Shown: positions 47,723 through 57,458, counted from the first letter of the stretch. The stretch: DNA of 64,000 nucleotides from Hydractinia symbiolongicarpus (GCF_029227915.1 NC_079880.1:24864501-24928500); one strand, 5' to 3'. Program-made: numbers and translations. The notes: generated by a model not told the origin, from the letters alone.

Positions 47723-48786
47723 TTAATGTTTCATCCATATATAGGTGATAATTAGCAATATCCCCACAGTGATAATTGTAGCCTTAGTTTCTTCATGAGC
47801 TATTGCTGACGATGGAGCTGGTGGGGTATGCATCCTTGGTACCTTGGAGGGTTGACGTTGATGATGCTTCCTTGGTATGGGCTTGGCAACAGCATGTGGA
47901 GCATTAATATTGGGATTGATACCAATCTTGAAATGGTCCTGAGTGATCAGGATCTTGTTGTTAAATCCAGCCACATTTCCGATCCTCAGGTTCATATCGC
48001 TTGGGATCATATATGCACCATGAGCTACCGAGAAGTCGACTTTGCTTCGGGCATACCTTAGAACGTTCTGAAACTCCGCAATCTCTCGACCTGTATTTGT
48101 AGGCCTAATCACCAGCTGTTCAAAGGTTGTGAGGTATAGCCGTTGTGCATCAATAAAACTACCTTGATTCCCAATGATCGAGGACCTTGCATTTGCTTGA
48201 CTTTCGAGTATGAGATAAGCATAATATCTAACGCTTTGTGACAACTTTTCTATGCCGATACGTGTAATACCCTGACTTTTCTCTATTATCCACCTCGACC
48301 ATGAATTTTAATCGAAGTAACTAGGTCCTGCACCGGGGAAGTCTTTGCGAGTAGCTTGCCAGAAGCTAAAATATTGAACGGATTGTTCGTGGAATTAAAT
48401 CGGGAGGAGCCAGGCAACGGTACCTCCAGCTCCTCGAGTATGTTCCGGATTTGAAAATACACATGGAATCGATACACGGCACGCACAAGGGGTAATGGAG
48501 ACCTTAGGTGTTGCATTGATATCCCACAACCTGATGTTGCACAAAATACAGCGAAATTTAGCTGCGTTGACCAAAGGTTGAAGGGGTGATGTTTCCATTC
48601 ATCAACCGGAGGGTTAGCATGGAAAACATAGTCCAGAAACATATCAGGAAATTGTACTTTAAATGACGAGCCCTTTGCGTCTATTACTATATCCTGCACA
48701 ATGAGATCAGTGCTTTTAAGTTGTTCCAAATACCTGTTATGGTTTGCGGTTTACTTTGCCTGTGGGTTATACGAGTAAATATTCAT
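47723..48786 (-). pseudogene. Polinton structural-type protein with C-terminal membrane span, broken
   Basis: From ATG 48786 (MNIYSYNPQAK) an in-frame TAA follows after 11 codons. The frame is open again from about 48750 to 48286, containing LIVQDIVIDAKGSSFKVQFP. A frameshift near 48290 leads to the second block (48244-47723), which ends in a proline-rich linker and a membrane span (TIITVGILLIITYIWM). Function unknown. The gene is divergent from 48806, with only 19 bases between the start codons. Confidence 0.55.
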
Positions 48787-48805
48787 TGTTTCTTTTAAAA
48801 GAAAC

Positions 48806-49462
48806 ATGCAACAGTTATATATAACCGATATATCTAAGCCGATAATCTTTGACGAATACCTGAGCGAGGATACCAGGATCGCTCTTAAATCGCCAACATG
48901 GCTAAATATCTATAGCAACAACGACTTTACCATTCGAAAAGTAGGGTCAGTACAGGATGAGCTAAGGATTGAAATCATGAACGGTTTGTATAAAATTGAA
49001 GACATAGCAGCCATCGTCAATACCCAAGCGCAGGGCAAAGTACAGCTTTTTGTATTGAAAAATATCATATGTAGGATCCGTGTTCATGATGGATATACAT
49101 TAGTTTTTGGTGAAACGCTCCACAAACTCTTGTGTTTCACATTTGACCCACGCAAGAAGTACTACCAAAAGGGTGACTATGATGCACCGTATAAAACAGA
49201 CGTGTATCAAAGATTAAGGCTAACATGTCACCAATTAGATGAAGACCCTGCCCTGCTCGATGGGAAAAAATCAAAAACTCTAGCGGTACTACCAACGAAG
49301 GAAAACACCTGGGGAAATATGCTTACTTGGAGTTTTGATAACGTCGTATATATACCCTTGAAAGGATCCACTGATCGTCTCGAGTTCATGTTGACGGATG
49401 AATACCACTCGCATAAAAACGTTTCATTCGTAGGCCTAACGATGGTTATACTCATAAAATAA
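48806..49462 (+). CDS. Candidate minor capsid (penton-like) protein
   Basis: The intact 218-residue frame is beta-rich (FTIRKVGSVQDELRIEI; RIRVHDGYTLVFGETLHK) and ends TDRLEFMLTDEYHSHKNVSF and VGLTMVILIK. That ending and length match a group of jelly-roll-like structural proteins that accompany the capsid gene in Polintons. The assignment is inference, not a motif proof. Its stop TAA abuts the ATG of the next gene with no spacer. Confidence 0.5.
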   Translation: MQQLYITDISKPIIFDEYLSEDTRIALKSPTWLNIYSNNDFTIRKVGSVQDELRIEIMNGLYKIEDIAAIVNTQAQGKVQLFVLKNIICRIRVHDGYTLVFGETLHKLLCFTFDPRKKYYQKGDYDAPYKTDVYQRLRLTCHQLDEDPALLDGKKSKTLAVLPTKENTWGNMLTWSFDNVVYIPLKGSTDRLEFMLTDEYHSHKNVSFVGLTMVILIK

Positions 49463-50110
49463 ATGAATGATGATGTTATGAAATTATACCCAAGCCTACC
49501 GCCGAGTGCGCCTGATCAGGAGCCTGATGAAAGTCAGGTCTATCGGTTGAAGAAAATCGAAGAGATCGAAATATACCTACGAAATGAAGTCAAACAACGT
49601 GAAAAGCTATCGAAAAAAATTGGAATGCATGGTACCTGGATCCATTATATGGACCACAGATTACTCGCCATAAGCGTGATCACGAGCGGTATTGGTGTTG
49701 GAAGCCTGTTGAGTGGTATTGGAGTTCCTCTGGCAGTGGCAATGGGTGGGATCAGCATTGCCGTTGGATTGGGACAGACTGCCTTAAAACAAGGTGGGAA
49801 GAAGCTGAATTATAAACGCAAAAAGCATGATAATATAAGATTATTAGCGGAAACGAAGCTGAATAGTATTGTCGATTGGATTTCGAAGGCCGTCGAGAAT
49901 GGAGTGATAAGTGACTACGAATTTACCCTTGTTATGCAAGAGAAGCAAAAATATATGCTGCTAAAGGAGCATATCCGTCAGCGTACTAAAAAGATTGTGG
50001 AAACGATCAATGAACAAGAAAGGCAGCAATTAGTAGCAAAAGGTAGAGAAGAGGGTAAACAGGAGTTGTTGAAAAAACTACAGTCTGTGCAATATGTAAG
50101 CGCTACCTAG
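49463..50110 (+). CDS. Polinton membrane-hairpin protein (215 residues)
   Basis: The frame is intact, starting directly after the preceding stop. The N-terminus has a YPSLPPSAP late-domain-like proline motif. A helical segment follows (VYRLKKIEEIEIYLRNEV), then a glycine-rich hydrophobic hairpin (residues about 66-108, ITSGIGVGSLLSGIGVPLAV) and a conserved KKHDNIRLLAETKLNSIVDW segment with a long coiled coil. I recall this layout in many cnidarian and other invertebrate Polintons; function unknown, plausibly membrane-active. Confidence 0.65.
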   Translation: MNDDVMKLYPSLPPSAPDQEPDESQVYRLKKIEEIEIYLRNEVKQREKLSKKIGMHGTWIHYMDHRLLAISVITSGIGVGSLLSGIGVPLAVAMGGISIAVGLGQTALKQGGKKLNYKRKKHDNIRLLAETKLNSIVDWISKAVENGVISDYEFTLVMQEKQKYMLLKEHIRQRTKKIVETINEQERQQLVAKGREEGKQELLKKLQSVQYVSAT

Positions 50111-50151
50111 ATGAACCGCCTAATTCATAAACTAAGTTGTTCGTTAACAAA

Positions 50152-50450
50152 TTAGACGATACCCACAACCTCACCGGTAATTGCATCAATCATTAGGTCA
50201 CCTTCGTAGATTATATTTCGTTTTTGTTTTGTTTCCAAGCCTCTGATGTACTCCTCCAATATTTTCATAGTTGTTATTTCTAGGCATGATTTACAACAAG
50301 GCCCAAGGGTTTGTGTCGAAGCGTGCGTAGATTTTATCTTATTAATCGTAGCGATAAGATCAGATTTTTTAACGGTTGAATACCCACAGATCCCTAATTC
50401 TCTCGCTTCTCTTTTCAATTGTTCATTGTTTATTTTGTATGCAATGTTGT
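50152..50450 (-). CDS. Small SAP-like protein of the Polinton
   Basis: Residues EQLKREARELGICGYSTVKK and SDLIATI form a SAP/Rho-N-like helix-turn-helix, as at the start of the polymerase region (37063). A cysteine pair follows (CCKSC). No ATG lies in frame; the frame opens after a TAA near 50470. An ATA codon where ATG would be expected (before NNEQLK) suggests a lost start. Confidence 0.45.
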
Positions 50451-50475
50451 ATACAAAAAATCTATCGAGTTTTTA

Positions 50476-51069
50476 CTATACAACGACGAATATTTCCTCG
50501 TCATCTGAGTTAATAAGATGTCGTGTCCTTAAGGGTTGTTGAACAGGCTTATATTTACACTCCTCCAAAAGGACCTGCAGATAATTTTTAGATCCCTGTC
50601 GATAAATGCTGGATAGCTTGATGATAGCCGTACATTCACACGGCTGCTTTTCAGGTACTGGTTTGTTATAAAAATCAGTGGTTATTTTGCTATCCCATTC
50701 CTTGACCTTGGTACTAATATATCTACCATTCTTAACCGATGAGGTCGTGAACTCACTACCATACAATTTCTCGATCCTGGCTAAGATGATCTGATATTTC
50801 TCCAGCCATTCATGATGATAATGCATATCAAATGACATGGTAAGCGAAGATTCATCATCGTATCTGGATGCACCATTGCTATATAGGCCTCTCGGTGTTA
50901 TGATCAATAGTGATGATATCTTGTTGTTATGTTTATAACCAATGACAAATCGCTCATCCTTGCCTTTGTTGGCTTTAATTGGATCGTTAAGTACGATATT
51001 CTCAATTTTAACATCATCTTAGTACTGTTGGTTCGCTGTAGAAATGCTTGGTTTCAATATTATTTCCAT
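50476..51069 (-). pseudogene. Polinton protein of unknown function, one in-frame stop (copy 1)
   Basis: From ATG 51069 (MEIILKPSISTANQQY) a TAA at 51019-51021 interrupts after 16 codons. The frame then stays open to 50476, through LLIITPRGLYSNGASR, VKEWDSKITTDFYNKPVPE and VLLEECKYKP. The family seems conserved among cnidarian Polintons; no fold is recognised. The identical stop occurs in the duplicated copy at 53.0-53.6 kb, so the gene was already dead when duplicated. Confidence 0.6.
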
Positions 51070-51107
51070 AAAATTTGAACATTTATTTATGGAACTTGGA
51101 CTCCATC

Positions 51108-51267
51108 TACGGATTGTTACAAGCACAGTAACCTCCGTTATACGTTTTATACATCATATAGTGCTGCCAGCACAGCATTTTTCCACATATAATTAGCCTC
51201 CGTCCACATTTGCATCTATCGTATTTATCGAGATAATTCCACATTCATCACAATATTCAATCATCAT
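51108..51267 (-). pseudogene. Small Cys-rich protein, frame-shifted (copy 1)
   Basis: The ATG at 51267 overlaps the stop of the upstream gene. The start has CDECG, and a second frame carries DRCKCGRRLIICGKMLCW and GGYCACNNP. Together these cysteines suggest a small zinc ribbon or cluster. A frameshift near 51240 separates the two parts. Confidence 0.45.
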
Positions 51268-51521
51268 GCTTTATTTCTTGTAACCATGGCTCTGAAACGA
51301 TCCGGAATATATTCGATGATCTTAGGATATTCGCGAACTGCTCGGTCACACATTTCCTGCGTCTTGAAATGATCGGGTACCAACATTAATGTCCAGGGAT
51401 ATTCACGAACTACGGCAGTACACATTTCCTGTGTCTTTAAATGATCGGGTACGAACATTAGTGTCCATGAATTAGCACGAACTATTCGATCAGGCATTAT
51501 GAGATGATCATTAATGGACAT
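51264..51521 (-). CDS. Protein with VPDHxKTQEMC repeats (copy 1)
   Basis: From ATG 51521 (MSINDHLIMPDRIVRANSW) the 85-residue product contains two full repeats of a roughly 24-residue unit, FVPDHLKTQEMCTAVVREYP and LVPDHFKTQEMCDRAVREYP, plus partial units at both ends. This resembles DUF4116-type helical repeats, seen in virus-like and protist proteins. Longer arrays are usual, so this may be shortened. Its TGA overlaps the next ATG. Confidence 0.6.
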   Translation of the reverse strand: MSINDHLIMPDRIVRANSWTLMFVPDHLKTQEMCTAVVREYPWTLMLVPDHFKTQEMCDRAVREYPKIIEYIPDRFRAMVTRNKA

Positions 51522-52099
51522 CTTATTATTATACACTAAGATCCATCAGCAAAGTTTTTGGTGTGGTCATAGTTTGAGTATGAGAATTCCCCCTATTCAA
51601 TTCTAATTTTGTTGATGTCAGCATATATACTAAATATGCTATTGCGCATGATGTTATGATTTTGTGTTGGTGACTTGCATTTATATATCATATTATTTTG
51701 TGTTGGTGACTGGCAGATGACTTAGGGAATTTCCCTTTGGTCGACGTCGTCTGCACCAGAACGAACATTTCTCTATCTCTGCTTCTGATGACGTCACAAA
51801 AAATGTGCTGACACAAGCAAAAATTTAATGCTGCCATTTTGTTTCTTTTATGACGTACTATAAGTGTGCCAAGTTTGATTCAATTTGTACAACCCTATGA
51901 AAAGTTATTGAGGGGGAGGGGGCGGATATAGTATATCATAGTATGTTCGAAAAACGCCGGACCGAATAGGGTTAAAATCTCGTGTTTATATCAACGAGCT
52001 CTGGGGTCGAGAGTGGATCTTGACAATTAAAACAAATAAAAAACTAACTTTCAATGTGACTGAAAGAATGTGATGTCGATAAACTGACTTAGTAGCACC

Positions 52100-52400
52100 C
52101 CGTCCATAAATTTCTTTAAAACTGTTTCATTTAAATTTAATTTTTCTCAGCTTAAACCAACTAAATTTTTAAACCAACCGAATTTTTACATTCTGTTTAA
52201 AGTATGTGACAGCCAAACAAAAGTTATTCAACATATCTTCCGGATTATACATAGCTCGTTTGAATGAAGGCCCAAAATTGCCCGAAAATCCGTTTTTTCT
52301 CGATTTTCGAGTAAAATCCGAAAAAATCAGGTAATCAGATTAATTATGTGACAAAAATTTTCAGAAATCCGTCCTCCCCACTAGACCGTTACCTTGCACA
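52100..52400 (-). repeat. Right flank repeat, candidate Polinton terminal repeat
   Basis: Read on the minus strand, it aligns with 36.66-36.95 kb (CGGATTTTACTCGAAAATCG; ATATGTTGAATAACTTTTGT). Its inner neighbour at 51.72-51.95 kb matches the 26.5-kb repeat in plus orientation, so the flank is composite. Confidence 0.5.
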
Positions 52401-53008
52401 GATGTACGTCTTGTTTTTTCTTTAACTATAAAGAAATGCCTATCAAAAACCTTGACGCGCGAGTGCCAAATTCTGCAACCTATTTTCCCCTAGGCTTACG
52501 TCTTTTTAGTTAATCTAAGAAAGAGACCCTCAGAACAGGTATGATTTTCTGCGTATTTTAACTAAACGAGAATTTTCCGAAGATGTTATTGGTAACTTCA
52601 TTTTGATTTTTAAATTTAAACATGTTAATATTAGAACATTTTCATGGCGGCTTAAAAGTTCACACTTTTTCAGAAACAATAGAAGTGCAAATATCTTTTA
52701 CAGTTTCCGCGGGAAAAATGATAACAAATTCTAAAACTTCGAGTATAAATTTAACAGTCACGATGACAACTAACAAGGGTTTATGGCCCAAGAGACTAAA
52801 AAATTAGGAAACAGCAACGCAAAAACATTGAAGAATCGAAATGAAATTGAACGGGCAAATCTTTTGCGAGTTGAGATATTTCTGCCCGCTAAGGGGTAAC
52901 CATGACAACAAACAAAACAAATCTTTAACTCGATTTTGCAGTACCGTCGTACGTTGTGGTTTAAAGGCTTACTTCCACCTGACTGCATTTTCCGCTATAG
53001 CGTAAAAC

Positions 53009-53608
53009 TCAAGAGCTTTCTTTGATAACACGGGCGGACTCGGGCGAATTAATAAGATGTCGTGTCCTTAAGGGTTGTTGAACAGGCTTATATTTACACT
53101 CCTCCAAAAGGACCTGCAGATAATTTTTAGATCCCTGTCGATAAATGCTGGATAGCTTGATGATAGCCGTACATTCACACGGCTGCTTTTCAGGTACTGG
53201 TTTGTTATAAAAATCAGTGGTTATTTTGCTATCCCATTCCTTGACCTTGGTACTAATATATCTACCATTCTTAACCGATGAGGTCGTGAACTCACTACCA
53301 TACAATTTCTCGATCCTGGCTAAGATGATCTGATATTTCTCCAGCCATTCATGATGATAATGCATATCAAATGACATGGTAAGCGAAGATTCATCATCGT
53401 ATCTGGATGCACCATTGCTATATAGGCCTCTCGGTGTTATGATCAATAGTGATGATATCTTGTTGTTATGTTTATAACCAATGACAAATCGCTCATCCTT
53501 GCCTTTGTTGGCTTTAATTGGATCGTTAAGTACGATATTCTCAATTTTAACATCATCTTAGTACTGTTGGTTCGCTGTAGAAATGCTTGGTTTCAATATT
53601 ATTTCCAT
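53009..53608 (-). pseudogene. Copy 2 of the 50.5-51.1 kb Polinton gene
   Basis: This carries the same TAA after 16 codons. Its C-terminus differs because the frame crosses the duplication junction at 53042-53048 into copy-1 DNA and ends PESARVIKESS. Confidence 0.65.
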
Positions 53609-53646
53609 AAAATTTGAACATTTATTTATGGAACTTGGACTCCATC

Positions 53647-53806
53647 TACGGATTGTTACAAGCACAGTAACCTCCGTTATACGTTTTATACATCATATAG
53701 TGCTGCCAGCACAGCATTTTTCCACATATAATTAGCCTCCGTCCACATTTGCATCTATCGTATTTATCGAGATAATTCCACATTCATCACAATATTCAAT
53801 CATCAT
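53647..53806 (-). pseudogene. Copy 2 of the small Cys-rich protein
   Basis: Same sequence and same frameshift as 51108-51267. Confidence 0.45.
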
Positions 53807-54060
53807 GCTTTATTTCTTGTAACCATGGCTCTGAAACGATCCGGAATATATTCGATGATCTTAGGATATTCGCGAACTGCTCGGTCACACATTTCCTGCG
53901 TCTTGAAATGATCGGGTACCAACATTAATGTCCAGGGATATTCACGAACTACGGCAGTACACATTTCCTGTGTCTTTAAATGATCGGGTACGAACATTAG
54001 TGTCCATGAATTAGCACGAACTATTCGATCAGGCATTATGAGATGATCATTAATGGACAT
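53803..54060 (-). CDS. Copy 2 of the VPDHxKTQEMC repeat protein
   Basis: The translation is identical to that of 51264-51521. It lies outside the Polinton proper, as part of the tandem duplication. Confidence 0.55.
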   Translation of the reverse strand: MSINDHLIMPDRIVRANSWTLMFVPDHLKTQEMCTAVVREYPWTLMLVPDHFKTQEMCDRAVREYPKIIEYIPDRFRAMVTRNKA

Positions 54061-55208
54061 CTTATTATTATACACTAAGATCCATCAGCAAAGTTTTTGG
54101 TGTGGTCATAGTTTGAGTATGAGAATTCCCCCTATTCAATTCTAATTTTGTTGATGTCAGCATATATACTAAATATGCTATTGCGCATGATGTTATGATT
54201 TTGTGTTGGTGACTTGCATTTATATATCATATTATTTTGTGTTGGTGACTGGCAGATGACTTAGGGAATTTCCCTTTGGTCGACGTCGTCTGCACCAGAA
54301 CGAACATTTCTCTATCTCTGCTTCTGATGACGTCACAAAAAATGTGCTGACACAAGCAAAAATTTAATGCTGCCATTTTGTTTCTTTTATGACGTACTAT
54401 AAGTGTGCCAAGTTTGATTCAATTTGTACAACCCTATGAAAAGTTATTGAGGGGGAGGGGGCGGATATAGTATATCATAGTATGTTCGAAAAACGCCGGA
54501 CCGAATAGGGTTAAAATCTCGTATTTATATCAACGAGCTCTGGAGTAAAATCCGAAAAAATCAGGTAATCAGATTAATTATGTGACAAAAATTTTCAGAA
54601 ATCCGTCCTCCCCACTAGACCGTTACCTTGCACAGATGTACGTCTTGTTTTTTCTTTAACTATAAAGAAATGCCTATCAAAAACCTTGACGCGCGAGTGC
54701 CAAATTCTGCAACCTATTTTCCCCTAGGCTTACGTCTTTTTAGTTAATCTAAGAAAGAGACCCTCAGAACAGGTATGATTTTCTGCGTATTTTAACTAAA
54801 CGAGAATTTTCCGAAGATGTTATTGGTAACTTCATTTTGATTTTTAAATTTAAACATGTTAATATTAGAACATTTTCATGGCGGCTTAAAAGTTCACACT
54901 TTTTCAGAAACAATAGAAGTGCAAATATCTTTTACAGTTTCCGCGGGAAAAATGATAACAAATTCTAAAACTTCGAGTATAAATTTAACAGTCACGATGA
55001 CAACTAACAAGGGTTTATGGCCCAAGAGACTAAAAAATTAGGAAACAGCAACGCAAAAACATTGAAGAATCGAAATGAAATTGAACGGGCAAATCTTTTG
55101 CGAGTTGAGATATTTCTGCCCGCTAAGGGGTAACCATGACAACAAACAAAACAAATCTTTAACTCGATTTTGCAGTACCGTCGTACGTTGTGGTTTAAAG
55201 GCTTACTT

Positions 55209-55366
55209 CCACCTGACTGCATTTTCCGCTATAGCGTAAAACTCACGAGCTTTCTTTGATAACACGGGCGGACTCATACAAATAGTATAAATTATTAAAG
55301 TCTGCATGCGCTAACAAAGAAACTCGTGAGCTTTTTCCACAACAGCGGGAAATGCAGTGGAATGGA
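55209..55366. repeat. Imperfect inverted repeat at the duplication end
   Basis: Arms of about 52 bases (left with ACTGCATTTTCCGCTAT and ACTCACGAGCTTTCTTTG; right 55314-55366 inverted) enclose the point where copy 2 ends (55275). Confidence 0.55.
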
Positions 55367-55880
55367 AAGCAGCCCTGAAGATAAATATTGTTAAGAAAAA
55401 CAGTCGTTCTTAAAACAAAGGTTTAATTCGGTGAAAGTTTCTATAACCCAAATTCATAAATACCTTAAACACAAGAGTAGCTATCGCTAGAAAGAATTTT
55501 GACGAATACACAGTTTTCCGTGAGGCTTTTACACCGTAAACACTTTATTTAGATTTGAAGAAATTAATTATTTTGAAAACGAGGCTATTCTTGGAAAGCT
55601 CGTCTATATAAAGGGTTTTACCGTAACTTTCAGCTCGGAATTGAGACACTTAACGAATAGAAATATTTACGAAATTACGTGATTTGTTCTACCTTTTGCT
55701 AAGAAACTTAAGGCTGAAATACACTATCATTTTTCAATGATCATTTTTTAATGATCCATTCCAATGACGTTAAAAATGACAAATTTTGGCGCAAATACAC
55801 TATCATTAAAAACATGAAACTTGAGCATGTTTCCTTTGCAACATGGACTCTGAAGAAGAAATAGCAGCTGCCGTTGTTGT

Positions 55881-56084
55881 ATGTTATCAAAAAATATAGT
55901 CAAACGTAGAAAAAGAAAGTACAGAAGTGTATGGGTGAAGCCGTGGTTAAATAGGCGAACTGAACTTGACATCTACAATACTACAATACCAAGAGTATAC
56001 GCGATTTTTAAGAAGCCGCGGAATATTTTTGATGAGCTCCTTAATCTCATAGAAGTTGACATTGAGAAAAAAACAACGCATTAA
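55881..56084 (+). pseudogene. N-terminal fragment of a Harbinger transposase
   Basis: The segment KRKYRSVWVKPWLNRRTELD followed by YNTTIPR is the conserved start of PIF/Harbinger transposases. The DDE domain is absent, and the frame drifts into unrelated sequence after about 40 residues. Confidence 0.6.
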
Positions 56085-56290
56085 CGAGACCCAATCCGTG
56101 TTAAAGTCAAACTAGCCGCAACTTTGAAGTTTTTATCATGTGGGATATCCCACAAACTGGGCTGGCTTCTCCAAATCTCAATAAAATTTTCAGTCGCTTC
56201 TTGCGTCTTCATCCTCGGGTGAATTATCTTGTTTAAATCTTTGTTTTTTACTATGTTTACGCCCAAACCTATATCGCGTGCAACAAACAC
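56081..56290 (-). pseudogene. N-terminal fragment of a MADF/Myb-like DNA-binding protein
   Basis: ATENFIEIWRSQPSLWDIPH matches the start of a MADF domain. Harbinger elements carry such a second protein besides the transposase. Only the first helix is left. Confidence 0.5.
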
Positions 56291-56853
56291 GTGTGCGAAA
56301 ACAATCGTTTCGATTTAAAACAATAGAAAAAAAATGTCGTTGAAAAATTAAAAGTTGAACATGTTCAACTTTTAATTTTTAAGGATCATCGGAAATGAGA
56401 GTGTAAAAAATGACATTTTTTTCTGTATACACTGTCATTTTTCAATGATAATTGGAAAATGATCATTGAAAAATGATAGTGTATTTCAGCCTTTAGGGAT
56501 GAGAATCATTTTTAGTATCGACCTCTTTAATTAAGTTTGGCATAATTAGGAAATTCGGGAAAGGTCTATTGTTAGCCATTATGGATAAATTAGGGGTTGA
56601 CTAAATTACATCCAGTGAAGAGACCAGAAATGAAACAAAGGGTACTTATTACTACACTAAATAAATATATACACGTCAAATTATATTACAATATATATGC
56701 CGAGCAATAAATATCTTTTACACATCAACTGGTGTCCCATATTGAAATTCTCTTCACTAGAAAATAAGTGAAGATAAAAACGCATATAACATTTAAAAAA
56801 GGTTTATTTACAATGTTTATTTCTTCCTTTTAACCAAAAGTTGTATACAATGC

Positions 56854-56923
56854 CATTTTCGACCCCAGAGCTCTTTGAGATAAACTCAGGTTTTAATTTC
56901 AAAGAGCTCTGGGGACGAGAATG
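56854..56923. mobile_element. Tiny palindromic element (70 bp) with 9-bp target duplication
   Basis: The arms CATTTTCGACCCCAGAGCTC(TTTG) and the inverted right arm (56900-56923) differ at two positions. Flanking ATACAATGC at 56845-56853 and 56924-56932 is an exact 9-bp duplication. Confidence 0.8.
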
Positions 56924-57452
56924 ATACAATGCTTTTCCATGCGTATTAAAGAGCTTTGTTGCTTATGCTACGTTCATTCTTGTTGTTAAACAAAGCCTGT
57001 AATTACGAAGCTTAAAACAGAAATTTTTTTATTTTGTTTTGTTGGTTTCATAAACGACATGACTTCTTATCGTTATGCGGAATACTTCCAGTATAACGAT
57101 TTCAGCATTTTGATTGGCTACCAAAGTTTTTGGGCAATCGAATGTTAAAATGATATCCATTTTCAGAGTAGGTCAGATCACTATGCAGTTAGAAATTTGA
57201 TTTATCCGCCCTCCTCCCGGGATGACCCGTGCAGGAAAATGTCAGCTCTCCACCGGGGTTACTACAACGCAGACATGTGTGACACATGGGTGGGAAAACA
57301 CAAGCGTATTACAATAAACACAAGGTTGAAGAACAAACTCTACGCAAGGAAGTCTAGGTCACCTGTAAGGTCCTCTAATACGTTCAACTAATCTGTTATC
57401 AAAACCTTTACAGTAGGAGAGCTGGAATGATCATTACTTTTAATCCGTGTTT

Positions 57453-57458
57453 TTATTT
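57453..57458 (-). terminator. Candidate poly(A) signal of the serine-rich gene
   Basis: TTTATT on the plus strand gives AATAAA on the gene strand about 130 bp past the stop; similar A/T words are nearby, so the exact site is uncertain. Confidence 0.4.

Larger units (their letters stand above)
36640..52400. mobile_element. Polinton/Maverick virus-like transposon, decayed
   Basis: Within about 15.8 kb lie protein-primed-type DNA polymerase B, an A32/FtsK-like packaging ATPase, a BRO-like protein, a retroviral-type integrase, a capsid protein and at least ten smaller genes, in two opposed blocks. This set defines Polintons. Size is in the usual 15-20-kb range. Similar sequences at 36.65-36.99 kb (plus) and 52.10-52.40 kb (inverted) sit just outside the outermost genes and could be its terminal repeats, though a third copy at 26.2 kb leaves doubt. 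Most core enzyme and capsid genes are broken. I see no adenain-type protease. The boundaries are approximate. Confidence 0.8.
50510..53041. repeat. Tandem duplication, copy 1 (2532 bp)
   Basis: This begins TTAATAAGATGTCGTG and ends CACGGGCGGACTC. Copy 2 starts at 53049 after the 7-bp filler GGGCGAA. The offset is a constant 2539 bases until a deletion in copy 2. Only a few single-base differences were seen. Confidence 0.93.
53049..55275. repeat. Tandem duplication, copy 2 (2227 bp, 305 bp deleted)
   Basis: This is identical to copy 1 apart from rare substitutions and the loss of the counterpart of 52005-52309 at position 54543/54544. That loss removes most of the inverted flank repeat. After it, the offset is 2234 bases. 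Confidence 0.93.
55711..56492. mobile_element. PIF/Harbinger deletion derivative (782 bp) with TTA target duplication
   Basis: The terminal inverted repeats begin AGGCTGAAATACACTATCAT at 55711 and run inverted to 56492. TTA flanks both sides (55708-55710 and 56493-56495). A paralogous empty site near 13.86 kb has a single TTA. The inside keeps the start of a Harbinger transposase (plus strand) and of a MADF-like protein (minus strand) facing each other. A 38-bp perfect palindrome lies at 56343-56380. Confidence 0.82.

Noticed and set aside
52622-55222. Frames of 60-72 residues repeated in both duplicate copies (52622-52807, 52770-52988 and their twins)
   Set aside because: They recur only because the DNA is duplicated; they have no domain or start signal.
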